A stretch of DNA of 64,000 nt, taken from assembly GCF_001423525.1 (NCBI RefSeq), contig NZ_LMOI01000020.1:62960-126959 (forward strand). Direction: 5' to 3'. The notes below the pieces were generated by a model that made no database searches, was not told the origin of the DNA, and was given only the letters and a program-made list of their open reading frames with translations. A program made the translations under genes and the position numbers. The first letter of the stretch is position 1. Each line of letters starts with the position of its first letter. Origin of the DNA: Arthrobacter sp. Leaf137. Lineage in GTDB: Bacteria; Actinomycetota; Actinomycetes; Actinomycetales; Micrococcaceae. Positions 50,180 to 58,758 of the stretch are shown in pieces.

Positions 50180-51475
50180 CTACTTCTCGCCGTCCAGGAA
50201 CTTCTGGAAGGCCTCGTGCGCTGAGTCGGCGGCAGCTGATGCATCGGCGCCGGTGATGCTTGCGACGATGGGTTCACCTACGATTTCGCGCGCCTTGCCG
50301 ACGGTCACGACCTCGGGACGGTCGTGGCCCACACCGTTTTCCGCACTGGTGGCGATGGCGGCGGCGAGGTCCTTCGGGTAGGTGGAGGTGCCTTCGGAGT
50401 TGGCCCAGACAGAGGCCCGCGGGCCCGGTACGCCGGCCTTCTGGGCCGCGAGGGTGCGTTCCTTGCTGGTTGCCCACTGGATGAACTTCCAGGCGTTGTC
50501 CTGGTTGCTGGTGTTCTGGTTGACGCCCAGAGCCCATGACGGGATGTTGTAGGGCTTGGAACCGGCAGGGCCCGCAGGAAGCGCGGCGAATCCGACGTTG
50601 TCTGCCACCTTGGACTTGGCGGGGTCCGTGGCGTTCTTGTAGAGCGAGTCGGCCTCGGTGTAGAAAGCGGCCTTGCCCTGCGTGAAGATGGCCATGGCCT
50701 CGGGCCAGCTCATGTCGGTGCTGACATTGGCGGGGCCGTAGTTCTTGATCAGGCCGCCGTAGAACGCGTAGGCCTTCTTGGCGGCATCCGAGTTCACTGC
50801 CGACTTTCCGCTGGAATCGGTGAAGTCGCCACCGAAGCTGTAGAGGAAGCTGGAGAACTGGGTGACGGCTGCGGACTTTCCGGTGCGGGCCACGAAGCCT
50901 GCGGTGTCCGGGGAGGACTCCTTGATGGCTTTCGCCGCGGCTTCCAGTTCCTCCATGGTCTTGGGAACCTGCAGCCCGGCGGCCTGCAGGAGGTCCTTAC
51001 GGTAGTAGAGAACCTCGCGTTCGGTGATGATCGGGACGCCCACCACCTTGCCGTCCACCGTAGTGGCCTTCACGGGGCCTTCCTGGTAGTCCTTCCAGTC
51101 CCAGTTGGAATCGGACGAAACGTTGCTGGTCAGGTCCGCCAGGTAGCCGTTCTTGGCGAATGCCTTGCCTTCCTGGAGCGGGCGGTACATCATCACGTCG
51201 ATCTCGTCGCTGCCTGCATTGAGCTTGACGTTGTACTGGTCTGAGAGCTGGTCCTCGCCCAACTGGGTGAGCTCCACCTTGAGGCCGCTGGACTGCTCGA
51301 ATTCGGGGATAGCCGCCTTGATTCCCTCGGTCCAGACATGGTTGGCGAGGGTGACCCGGACGGTGCCGGCCTGTTTGGCATCGTCGCTGCCGCCCCCGCC
51401 GCCGCTGCAGGCGGTGAGCCCCAGCGACATCGCCGCAGCCACCGCCGCGTACTTCACAATTGAACGTCGCTTCAT
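50180..51475 (-). CDS. Sugar ABC transporter substrate-binding lipoprotein
   Basis: 431-residue extracellular binding protein. Residues 1-22 are a lipoprotein signal with the lipobox LTAC, then a Gly-rich linker. The mature protein has the family 1 solute-binding fold (VRVTLANHVWTEGIKAAIPEFEQ..., VPIITEREVLYYRKDLLQAAGLQVPKTMEEL..., FTQGKAAFYTEADSLYK). It is the first gene of the galactonate operon and is divergent from the GntR regulator. The operon lacks an ATPase, so a shared MsiK-like ATPase is likely. Confidence 0.92.
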   Translation of the reverse strand: MKRRSIVKYAAVAAAMSLGLTACSGGGGGSDDAKQAGTVRVTLANHVWTEGIKAAIPEFEQSSGLKVELTQLGEDQLSDQYNVKLNAGSDEIDVMMYRPLQEGKAFAKNGYLADLTSNVSSDSNWDWKDYQEGPVKATTVDGKVVGVPIITEREVLYYRKDLLQAAGLQVPKTMEELEAAAKAIKESSPDTAGFVARTGKSAAVTQFSSFLYSFGGDFTDSSGKSAVNSDAAKKAYAFYGGLIKNYGPANVSTDMSWPEAMAIFTQGKAAFYTEADSLYKNATDPAKSKVADNVGFAALPAGPAGSKPYNIPSWALGVNQNTSNQDNAWKFIQWATSKERTLAAQKAGVPGPRASVWANSEGTSTYPKDLAAAIATSAENGVGHDRPEVVTVGKAREIVGEPIVASITGADASAAADSAHEAFQKFLDGEK

Positions 51476-51613
51476 TACGACTCCCTTGTTTCAGGGCCCG
51501 CGTCCGCCGCGGAGCCGATAGCAGACGCGTCTTTACATCTGCTCTAGAAAGGCATCCTAGGCAAATAAGGCAGACATATACAAGGGTTTGGCGGGTCTCA
51601 GTATGATCTATTC
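51476..51613. promoter_or_regulatory. Divergent promoter region (binding protein / GntR regulator)
   Basis: 138 bp without a gene. AT-rich bits such as GACATATACAAGG near 51570 are candidate GntR sites, but no clean palindrome is seen. Confidence 0.35.
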
Positions 51614-52384
51614 ATGAATACCCCCAAGGCGGCGGCGTCCCCTTTCGACCTGCACAACGCGCTGGTTGAGAAGCTGGGCCTTGCCATCGCGGAGGGAAAC
51701 CTGGCGGCACATTCCATCCTCCGCCTGGACGAACTCGAGGCGCAGCACAGCGTTTCCCGCTCCGTCATCCGGGAAGCGACCCGGGTACTCTCCTCCAAGG
51801 GAATGCTGGAGTCGCGGCGCCGCCTGGGCACAGTGGTCCAACCCGAAGAATCCTGGAATCTGTACGATCCGCAGGTCATCCGCTGGCGCCTTGCCTCGGC
51901 GAAACGGCTGGAACAGCTGCAGGCACTGAACGAGCTGCGGGGGGCCATCGAACCGCAGGCCGCGCGGCTGGCAGCGGAGCGTGCCTCCTGGGATGCGGGC
52001 TCAGACCTGGTATCGCAGGCTGCACGGCTGTGGGCTGCCGGGCAGCGCGGAGACCAGGAAGAATTCCTTCGGCTCGATATCGAGTTCCATGCGGCTGTGC
52101 TCCAAGCCTCCGGCAACCTGATGTTTTCCCAGCTCCACAACCTGGTGGCGGAGGTGCTGACCGGCCGCAGCGCCCACGGGCTCATGCCGAACCTGCCCAA
52201 CCACGAAGCTTTGCAGCTGCACGTGGATGTGGCGAGCGCCATCCAGCGCGGCGAAACTGCCGCCGCCCACGCTGCCATGAGCAGGATCGTGGAACAGTCC
52301 AGCGAGGAGATGCGGCACATCTGGTCCAGCAGCCACGAAACGGACGGCGGCCCGCTGGCGCTGGACGGTGCCCAGTCGGTTTAA
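51614..52384 (+). CDS. GntR/FadR-family regulator (DgoR-like)
   Basis: 256-residue FadR-subfamily regulator. The winged helix covers about residues 10-80, with VSRSVIREATRVLSSKGMLESRRRLGTVV as recognition and wing. The C-terminal FCD domain has the metal/ligand His and Asp in LDIEFHAAVLQASGN. Being divergent from the galactonate operon, it most likely represses it and is relieved by galactonate. Its stop overlaps that of the convergent NTF2-like gene (shared TTAA). Confidence 0.88.
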   Translation: MNTPKAAASPFDLHNALVEKLGLAIAEGNLAAHSILRLDELEAQHSVSRSVIREATRVLSSKGMLESRRRLGTVVQPEESWNLYDPQVIRWRLASAKRLEQLQALNELRGAIEPQAARLAAERASWDAGSDLVSQAARLWAAGQRGDQEEFLRLDIEFHAAVLQASGNLMFSQLHNLVAEVLTGRSAHGLMPNLPNHEALQLHVDVASAIQRGETAAAHAAMSRIVEQSSEEMRHIWSSSHETDGGPLALDGAQSV

Positions 52385-52761
52385 CCCATCTCCACCCACT
52401 GTGTCCGCCATTCGGGTGCCGGGAACGCCTCGCTCCAGTAGGCGGTCTCCGTGGCGATGCGGCCGTCCCGGAATTCAAAGATGAACACGGTTTCGTAGAC
52501 GGGCCCGCCGTAGTCCAGGGATGCCTCGGCCACCACCAGGTTTCCGCCGCTGGTCAGCCGCCGCGGCGTGATGGTGGGCAGCTGTGGAAAGGCGTTGTAG
52601 ATGGCCCGCCGGTTCTCCGCGCCGCGGACGTACTCGCCGGACTGAGGCCAGTGCATCACCGCGTCGTCATGGAACAGTTCGTCCATGACCTCGATATGCC
52701 GGTCGTTGATGCACTGGATCAGCCGGTGCACCACCTTCTCGTTACTGCCCGTCTCATCCAT
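52381..52761 (-). CDS. NTF2-like / SnoaL-type protein
   Basis: 126-residue single-domain protein of the nuclear transport factor 2-like (SnoaL) fold. Seen: VVHRLIQCINDRHIEVMDELFHDDAVMHWPQS at the start and VYETVFIFEFRDGRIATETAYWSEAFPAPEWR at the end, each typical of this alpha+beta barrel. Members include isomerases, ketosteroid-isomerase-like enzymes and binding proteins; no catalytic residue set can be confirmed. The start at 52761 is chosen over 52875, whose Arg-rich leader is not family-like. Stretch 52762-53022 holds no gene. Confidence 0.78.
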   Translation of the reverse strand: MDETGSNEKVVHRLIQCINDRHIEVMDELFHDDAVMHWPQSGEYVRGAENRRAIYNAFPQLPTITPRRLTSGGNLVVAEASLDYGGPVYETVFIFEFRDGRIATETAYWSEAFPAPEWRTQWVEMG

Positions 52762-53022
52762 GGCCTGCCCCGCCCTTTCCCTGCCGACCGTCCACTTTCG
52801 CAGTGGATTGTGCGCACATGCTAGGCCTGTCCGGCCGGCGGGGCAACGGTTCGGCGGACGACGGCGTGGACGCACCGTGGGCGGGTGCGGTTCCTAGGGC
52901 CCGCCGACGCCACAGCCGGTTCCGCCGCCGTATTCCGGCCAGCCCGGCAGGGCAGCAGCGAACGAGGGCGGCAGCGAACGGGTCACTGATGGCCGGGGTG
53001 CCGGCGAAAGGCGGGGGGCTGG

Positions 53023-53985
53023 CTACCGCTCCCCCGCCGACCGGAGTTCCCGTGCCAGGAAGTCCAGCGCAGCCTTGCCTTCGGGCAGCCCGGCCGTGTG
53101 GTTCAGGTGCCCGTGCACGCCGCCCTCGGCGAGGAAGTAGGTGACGGGGACTTTAGCCTGTTCCAGGCTGGCGGCGAAGAGTTCGGCGGAGCCGCGGGCG
53201 TCGTCGTACTCGCAGGCCAGCAGCGCCGTTGGCGGGAGCCCTGCAGGGTCGGCATACCCGGGCATCGCGTAGGACGGCGCCATGCTGACCGGGCCGCCCA
53301 CGTAGTTCTCCGCCGTCCGGATGCAGTCCTCCAGGGTGAAGCGCAGGTGCCGGGGCAGGCCCGCCATGACCTCCTCGTCCAGCCCGCCGGCCGGCTGCGG
53401 GAGTTCGGCGTGCAGGAAGGGGTAGGCCAGCAGGAGCCTGGCGGGCAGCGGCTTGCCGGCATCAATCAGGTAGAGCGCAGCGCCCACGGCCAGGTTGCCA
53501 CCTGCGCCCGCGCCGCCCAGGCACAGCAGGTCCGGGTCCAGCCCCAGCGAGGTGGCGTTCTTCCGTGCCCAGAACCAGCCGGCCAGGGCGTCATCATGCG
53601 GGATGGGGTAGGACACACCGTCGCGGGCCAGCCGGTAGTCCACCGACAGCACCGGTGTGCCCAGATCGGCCAGCACGCGGGCCAGGTAGTCCGATTCGGG
53701 GATGTCTACGCTGCCGCTGACGAAGCCGCCGCCGTGCAGCCACACCAGGGCCGGGGTGTCCGTCCCGGCGGCTTCGCCGTAGATCCGGATGTCCACGGGA
53801 CCGTGCCGCCCGTCGGCTGTCACCGTGCGGATGGGAACGTCGGGGCCCGGCTGCCGTTCGGCGTCGGGGTTCAGGAACCTGGGGCCTTCCGGCGAGGCAA
53901 GGTATTCGGCAAACCCTGCGGCCGGGGCTTCTGGCACCTGCCGGGCAGCCTGCCGGGCTGTTTCGCGTGGCGTCATGGTGTTCAC
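53023..53985 (-). CDS. Alpha/beta hydrolase-fold protein lacking its nucleophile serine
   Basis: 320-residue HSL-family fold. The oxyanion motif HGGGFVSG is intact, and Asp and His candidates are near the C-terminus (ACEYDDARGSAELF; GGVHGHLNH). The nucleophile elbow, normally GDSAGG, reads GAGAGG: Asp is Ala and the catalytic Ser is Gly, confirmed from the codons. Loss of the serine suggests a non-hydrolytic pseudo-enzyme, for example a ligand-binding or regulatory subunit. It overlaps the upstream esterase by 4 bp and is the last gene of the rhamnosidase operon. Confidence 0.8.
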   Translation of the reverse strand: MNTMTPRETARQAARQVPEAPAAGFAEYLASPEGPRFLNPDAERQPGPDVPIRTVTADGRHGPVDIRIYGEAAGTDTPALVWLHGGGFVSGSVDIPESDYLARVLADLGTPVLSVDYRLARDGVSYPIPHDDALAGWFWARKNATSLGLDPDLLCLGGAGAGGNLAVGAALYLIDAGKPLPARLLLAYPFLHAELPQPAGGLDEEVMAGLPRHLRFTLEDCIRTAENYVGGPVSMAPSYAMPGYADPAGLPPTALLACEYDDARGSAELFAASLEQAKVPVTYFLAEGGVHGHLNHTAGLPEGKAALDFLARELRSAGER

Positions 53986-54980
53986 AGCTTCCGGGAAAAG
54001 TAGCCGACGGCGAGGGCCAGGATGGAGTCCATCTGGTCCTCGGCGCCGAAGAAGCAGTGGTCGCCGCCTTTGACGGTGACCACCTCGTGCTCCACGCCCG
54101 CGTCCGCGAGCGCGGCAGCCAGCAGGTCCGTCTGGGAATGCGGAACCAGCCCGTCGCTGTCGCCGTGGACCAGCAGGAAAGGCGCGGCGCCGGCTGCCAC
54201 GTAGCTGACGGGGCTGGCCGCTGCCAGCAGGTCCGGATGGTCCGAGCCGCCCACCAGCATGTATTCGGGCTGCAGCGTCATGCCGGGCGGAACCGCTGCC
54301 GTGAGCGCGGGCGGGAAGAGACCCTCAGGCATGGACATGGGCGGGATGTCCGCCAGGGAGGACACGCCGTAGAAGTCGACGACGGCGCTGACGCCCGCGG
54401 GGTGCCCCTGCGCGCCGAGGCCGCCATCCAGGTCCGGGCGGTTGCCGGTGAGCCCCAGCAGCGCCACAAGGTGGCCGCCGGCGGACTCGCCCCAGGCGCC
54501 GAACCTGTCCGGATCGATGTTCAGCTGGGCGGCGAATTCGCGGAGATAGCGCAGCGCGGCCTTCAGGTCGTGGAGCTGGGCCGGGAACGGCGCCTCCAGG
54601 GAGTGCCGGTAATCCGCGGTGGCGCAGGCGATGCCGGCCTCGTTCAGGAGCCTGAAGACCGAATCCGGCGCGAACGTGGGCGGCAGTTCACGCCGGTCCC
54701 CCAGCTGGAAGGCGCCGCCGTGCACCCACAGCACCAGCGGCGTCGGGCCGGATGCCCGGGGTGGCAGCCAGATGTCCATCTTCAGGGGGCGGAAGCCGAT
54801 GGCGCGCGCGTACGTGACCTCACGGTGCACGGACGACACATCGGAGACGGCCTCCGGTTTCCCGGGTGCGTCGTACACGGGGAACGGCGGGATGTCCCTG
54901 TCTCCCGGCCTGGAGACATCAGCGCGGGAGGCGTCAGCGCGGGAAGGGTCAAGTACGTCGGTAGCGTCGTCCACTGTCAT
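53982..54980 (-). CDS. Alpha/beta hydrolase (esterase, BD-FAE/HSL type)
   Basis: 332-residue esterase with an intact triad: VHGGAFQLGD for the oxyanion hole, the Ser in WGESAGGHLVALLG, and the Asp/His in LVHGDSDGLVPHSQ and VKGGDHCFFG. The first ~50 residues are Asp/Ser-rich and unconserved. It overlaps the rhamnosidase stop and the next gene by ATGA. It may deacetylate or de-esterify rhamnosides freed by the rhamnosidase, as in acetylated pectin or glycosides. Confidence 0.84.
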   Translation of the reverse strand: MTVDDATDVLDPSRADASRADVSRPGDRDIPPFPVYDAPGKPEAVSDVSSVHREVTYARAIGFRPLKMDIWLPPRASGPTPLVLWVHGGAFQLGDRRELPPTFAPDSVFRLLNEAGIACATADYRHSLEAPFPAQLHDLKAALRYLREFAAQLNIDPDRFGAWGESAGGHLVALLGLTGNRPDLDGGLGAQGHPAGVSAVVDFYGVSSLADIPPMSMPEGLFPPALTAAVPPGMTLQPEYMLVGGSDHPDLLAAASPVSYVAAGAAPFLLVHGDSDGLVPHSQTDLLAAALADAGVEHEVVTVKGGDHCFFGAEDQMDSILALAVGYFSRKL

Positions 54981-57739
54981 AGTGTGCTCCTCATCAGTTC
55001 AGGGTGTGTGGTGTCCCCGCCGGGGGCGGCGGTGAAAGTATGGTGTCCAGGCCCGACGGCGGCGGCCGGTTCCCCGGGCAGCAGTACGTCGGCGGTGGTG
55101 CCGGAGGGGATGTCCGCGGTGAGCGTCAGCACGCCGTCGTCCGTTCCGTGGGGCCCCGAAGCACCCTTCGACAGCGTCCAGGCGACGGTGATCTGGCCGT
55201 GCGGCCCAAGGTGGGACGTGGCGGCGGAGGTGATGCCGGTGCCGGGGCGCGGTTCGATGATGACCCGGTCCCAGCCGGCACTGCCGGGTGCCTGCCGCAG
55301 GCCGGCGGTGTAGCGGTGCAGGAAGGACACCACGGCGCCTTTGCTGTAGTGGTTCAGCGACTGGTGGGCCGTGCCGCCCGCGTCGAGGCCGTTCCACAGT
55401 TCCCAGACCGTGGTGGCGCCGCGGTCCACCATGGCCAGCCAGGACGGTTCGGTGTCCTGCATCAGTAGGTCATAAGCGACGCCCAGGTGGCCGTTATCGG
55501 CCAGGACCGGGAGCAGGTAGGGGGTGGCCAGGAAGCCGGTGCCCAGGTGGATGCCGGCGTCGCGGATCTGTTCCACCAGCTGTGCGGTGACGGCGGCGCG
55601 GTATTCCGGGCCGGCCAGGCTGAAGGCGAGTGCCCGGACGCAGTTGGCCTGGCTGGCGTCGGTGACCCGGCCGGACGCGTCCAGGTATTCCGTGGCCCAG
55701 GCCTTCCGGATGGCGTCGGAGAGTTCGGCGAGGTCAGCTGCTTCCTCCGCCAACCCCAGTACCCCGGCGATGCGGGCCATCAGGTCCGTGGTGTGCCGGT
55801 AGTAGGCGGTGGCCACGATGCCGTTGTCCGCGGTGCGGGCGGCGAACAGGTCCGGCTCGGGGCCTCCCGGTTCCATCCATTCGCCGAAGTGGAAGCCGGT
55901 GTCCCACAGGAACTTCTCGTGGGCGGCGGGGACGGGCGCCTTCGCTGCGCGGGTGGAGTGCCGCTGCGTTTCGGCGGTGGTCCGGACGAAGCCCAGCCAC
56001 CGGTTCATGGCCTGCCAGTTTTCGGCGAGGATCGAGGCGTCGCCGGTGGCCAGGTAGGTCTCCCAGGGCACCATGACGATCGCGTCGCCCCAGCCGGAGG
56101 AACCGTTGGTGAAGCCCATGAACTCCGCCGAAGTGATGGCCGGTCCGGGCGACGGCGAGATGTTGGCGATGACGCCGTTGTCCCACTGGTCGGCGCGGAC
56201 GTCACGCAGCCACTTGCGGGTGAACCCGGTGACGTCGTACAGGTACGCGGCGGTGGGGACGAACAGTTGCCAGTCCCCGGTCCAGCCCGCTTTTTCGCGC
56301 TGCGGGCAGTCGGTGGGGACCTCGCAGGAGTTGCCCAGGAAGCTCCATTCCACCATCCTGTGGAGCTTGTTCAGCCGCTCGTCGCTGCAGTGGAACGTGC
56401 CGATGCGTTCCAGGTCGGTCCGGACCAGGCAGGCAGTGATGTCCTCCCGGTGAAGATCCGAGGCGAGGCCCTGGACCGAGGCGTACTGGAACCCGTGCGT
56501 GGTGTGCCGGGGCTCGAAGGCTTCGCCGGCGGCGCCGGAGGCGGTCACGGTGTCCACCTGCCCGGCGTCCCGGAAAGCTCCGGGCGTGCGGAAGTCGTGC
56601 GGGCGCAGGTGATCCCGGGTGACGTCGCCGTCCCGGCCGAGTGCTTCGCCGTATTCCAGGGTGACGGTTTCGCCCGGCGCGCCAAGGGCAGCCAGGCGGA
56701 CCCAGCCGTGGATGTTCTGGCCGAAGTCCACCACCTGGTGTCCGTTGGGCAGCCGGGTGATGGCCGCCGGCGCCAGTTCGGCCGTCACCCGTGTGGGCGC
56801 GGCGAGGGGCCCGGTGAGTGCGTCGAAGCTGCGGGAATGAACGACGGCGGCCCGCGGCGGCGCTGGCGGAAGACCTGGTGCGCGCGCATTCTTCCCGCCG
56901 TCGCCTGCACGGGGTAACGCACCGTCGTCGGCCGTTCGAAAATCAACCCGCTGCCCCGCCATGAGGTCCGCGCTGATGACCTCCGTGGCGGACACCAGCC
57001 ACGACGCGTCGGTGCCGATGACTTGCCGTCCCGCCCCGGACCCCAGCTCAAGCTGGGCGAGGAACGCCGTGTGCGTGCCGTACATGTCGGCGTCGCGCGT
57101 GTACCCGAAGGTGCCGCGGTACCAGCCGTCGGTGAGGACGGCGCGGATGGTGTTGCGGCCCGCGGTGAGCAGGGCCGTGACGTCGTAGGCCTGGACCTGG
57201 AGGGTGGTGTTGTAGCTGGTGGAGCCCGGAGTGAGCTGCTGGTCGCCGACGCGTTGGCCGTTGATGAAGAGTTCGTAGATGCCGTGGGCGGTGGCGTAAG
57301 CGCGGGCTTTGTCCGGTGCGGCCGGCAGCATGAAGGTTTTGGTGAGTGCGTATCCCGGGCGCTCGCCTGGCTGGTTTACCTGCTCCTCATCGGCGCCGAT
57401 CCACTGCGCCGTCCAGTCCGAGGGGTGCAGGAGGCCCAGCTCGACGGGCATGGGGTGGGACCATTCGCTGGCTGTTTCGGTGCCGTGGGCATCGACGTCC
57501 CAGCTGCGCACCCGCCACTCGAACCGGCTGCGGGAATGCAGGGCAGGTCCGCTGTAGGTGATGCCGCTGGAGTCCGCGGATGCGATCCGTCCGGTGTCCC
57601 AGCCGTTCGAGGCTGTGATCCGGTACGCGGTCTGCCGGGTGGTCCCGGCGGGCGGCGTCCAGCCCAGGCGGGGCTCCCGGACGGCGAGGCCCATGGCTTC
57701 GCGCAGGTGTTCGGCCCGGAGCCGGGTGGGGGCGGTCAT
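54977..57739 (-). CDS. Alpha-L-rhamnosidase (GH78)
   Basis: 920-residue GH78 enzyme releasing terminal alpha-L-rhamnose from glycosides and pectic sugars. An N-terminal fibronectin-like domain (about 1-125), a beta-sandwich region (about 140-330, WIGADEE... YATAHGIYELFINGQRVGD) and the (alpha/alpha)6 barrel (about 430-790) are in order. The barrel motif DCPQREKAGWTGDWQLF carries the acid. A C-terminal beta-sandwich closes the protein. No signal peptide, so likely intracellular and acting on imported glycosides. Start at 57739 with AGGAG nine bases upstream. It heads an operon with two alpha/beta-hydrolase-fold genes. Confidence 0.9.
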   Translation of the reverse strand: MTAPTRLRAEHLREAMGLAVREPRLGWTPPAGTTRQTAYRITASNGWDTGRIASADSSGITYSGPALHSRSRFEWRVRSWDVDAHGTETASEWSHPMPVELGLLHPSDWTAQWIGADEEQVNQPGERPGYALTKTFMLPAAPDKARAYATAHGIYELFINGQRVGDQQLTPGSTSYNTTLQVQAYDVTALLTAGRNTIRAVLTDGWYRGTFGYTRDADMYGTHTAFLAQLELGSGAGRQVIGTDASWLVSATEVISADLMAGQRVDFRTADDGALPRAGDGGKNARAPGLPPAPPRAAVVHSRSFDALTGPLAAPTRVTAELAPAAITRLPNGHQVVDFGQNIHGWVRLAALGAPGETVTLEYGEALGRDGDVTRDHLRPHDFRTPGAFRDAGQVDTVTASGAAGEAFEPRHTTHGFQYASVQGLASDLHREDITACLVRTDLERIGTFHCSDERLNKLHRMVEWSFLGNSCEVPTDCPQREKAGWTGDWQLFVPTAAYLYDVTGFTRKWLRDVRADQWDNGVIANISPSPGPAITSAEFMGFTNGSSGWGDAIVMVPWETYLATGDASILAENWQAMNRWLGFVRTTAETQRHSTRAAKAPVPAAHEKFLWDTGFHFGEWMEPGGPEPDLFAARTADNGIVATAYYRHTTDLMARIAGVLGLAEEAADLAELSDAIRKAWATEYLDASGRVTDASQANCVRALAFSLAGPEYRAAVTAQLVEQIRDAGIHLGTGFLATPYLLPVLADNGHLGVAYDLLMQDTEPSWLAMVDRGATTVWELWNGLDAGGTAHQSLNHYSKGAVVSFLHRYTAGLRQAPGSAGWDRVIIEPRPGTGITSAATSHLGPHGQITVAWTLSKGASGPHGTDDGVLTLTADIPSGTTADVLLPGEPAAAVGPGHHTFTAAPGGDTTHPELMRSTL

Positions 57740-57834
57740 GCGGCAGGACTCCTGGAGGTGGTGGTGCTGGGAATTCAAGCTTCGTTGGCTGGCGCTAAGC
57801 CCTCACATGCGGCTTTCAATGGTTGGAATAGTAT

Positions 57835-57850
57835 TGTGGTTCAGCTCACG
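57835..57850. promoter_or_regulatory. CRP-like site between rhamnosidase and IclR genes
   Basis: TGTGG-N6-TCACG is a two-mismatch version of TGTGA-N6-TCACA, in the divergent promoter region (57740-57899). Carbon-source control is plausible. Confidence 0.4.
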
Positions 57851-57899
57851 GCACCGCTGTGGGCCGTAAGCCCTGCCAACGGCGCTAGGAACCACTGCC

Positions 57900-58754
57900 A
57901 TGACACTGTCCCCGGACACAGAAACGCACACGGATACCCCCAACGCCGCCTCGCCCGCCCGCGGCAAACGGCCCAAACAGGGCGAACCCGTCATTGACCG
58001 GGCGCTGAGCCTGCTGGCCGTCTTCTCGGACCGCCGCCGGGCGCTGACCCTCTCGGAGCTCGCCCGCCACGCGGACATGCCCGCGCCCACCGCGCTGCGC
58101 CTGATCTCCCGGCTGGTGGCCTGGGGTGCCCTGGAGCGGCTCGACGACGGCCGCTACGTCGTGGGCGTCAGGCTCTGGGAGGTGGCATCCCTGTCACCGC
58201 GCGGGCACGGAGTGCGCGAAATCGCGCTGCCGTACCTTGAGGACCTTTTCGAAGTGACGCGCCACCACGTCCTGCTGGCCGTGCGGGACAACGAGCAGGC
58301 GGTGCTGATCGAGCGGCTCTCGTCCAAGGATGCCACCGAGGTGGCGTACCGGGTGGGCGGCCGGGCGCCGCTTCGGTCCACCGCCGTGGGGCTGGTGCTG
58401 CTGGCGGGCGCGGACCAGCAGTTCCAGGAAGCCATCATGGCCAAACCGCCGGAGAAGGAACCGGGTGTGGCGGATATGCCCGAGGGGCAGCTGCGGCGGA
58501 CCCTGTCCGACGTGCGCCGCACCGGAATTGCCATGATCCGGCGCAGCCACCCGTCCATGACGGTGTCCGTGGCGTCGCCGGTTTTCGATGCGCAGGGTTC
58601 CGTGGTGGCGGCCCTGTCCATTGTGGTTCCGGACGGCTCCACGCCACCGAACGTGCTGGCGCCGGCGGTCCGTGCCGCCGCCCGCGCCGTATCCAGGAAC
58701 CTGGGGCACCAGGCAACGGTCAGCGCGGACGTGCGGACGCACTCGCGGGGGTAG
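57900..58754 (+). CDS. IclR-family transcriptional regulator
   Basis: 284-residue IclR regulator. A disordered N-terminus (1-35) precedes a winged helix (about 38-95: VIDRALSLLAVFSDRRRALTLSELARHADMP split over helices, then PTALRLISRLVAWGALERL). The GAF-like effector domain spans about 105-270. Divergent from the rhamnosidase operon, which it most likely controls, probably in response to rhamnose or a rhamnoside. Confidence 0.88.
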   Translation: MTLSPDTETHTDTPNAASPARGKRPKQGEPVIDRALSLLAVFSDRRRALTLSELARHADMPAPTALRLISRLVAWGALERLDDGRYVVGVRLWEVASLSPRGHGVREIALPYLEDLFEVTRHHVLLAVRDNEQAVLIERLSSKDATEVAYRVGGRAPLRSTAVGLVLLAGADQQFQEAIMAKPPEKEPGVADMPEGQLRRTLSDVRRTGIAMIRRSHPSMTVSVASPVFDAQGSVVAALSIVVPDGSTPPNVLAPAVRAAARAVSRNLGHQATVSADVRTHSRG

Positions 58755-58758
58755 CCGC

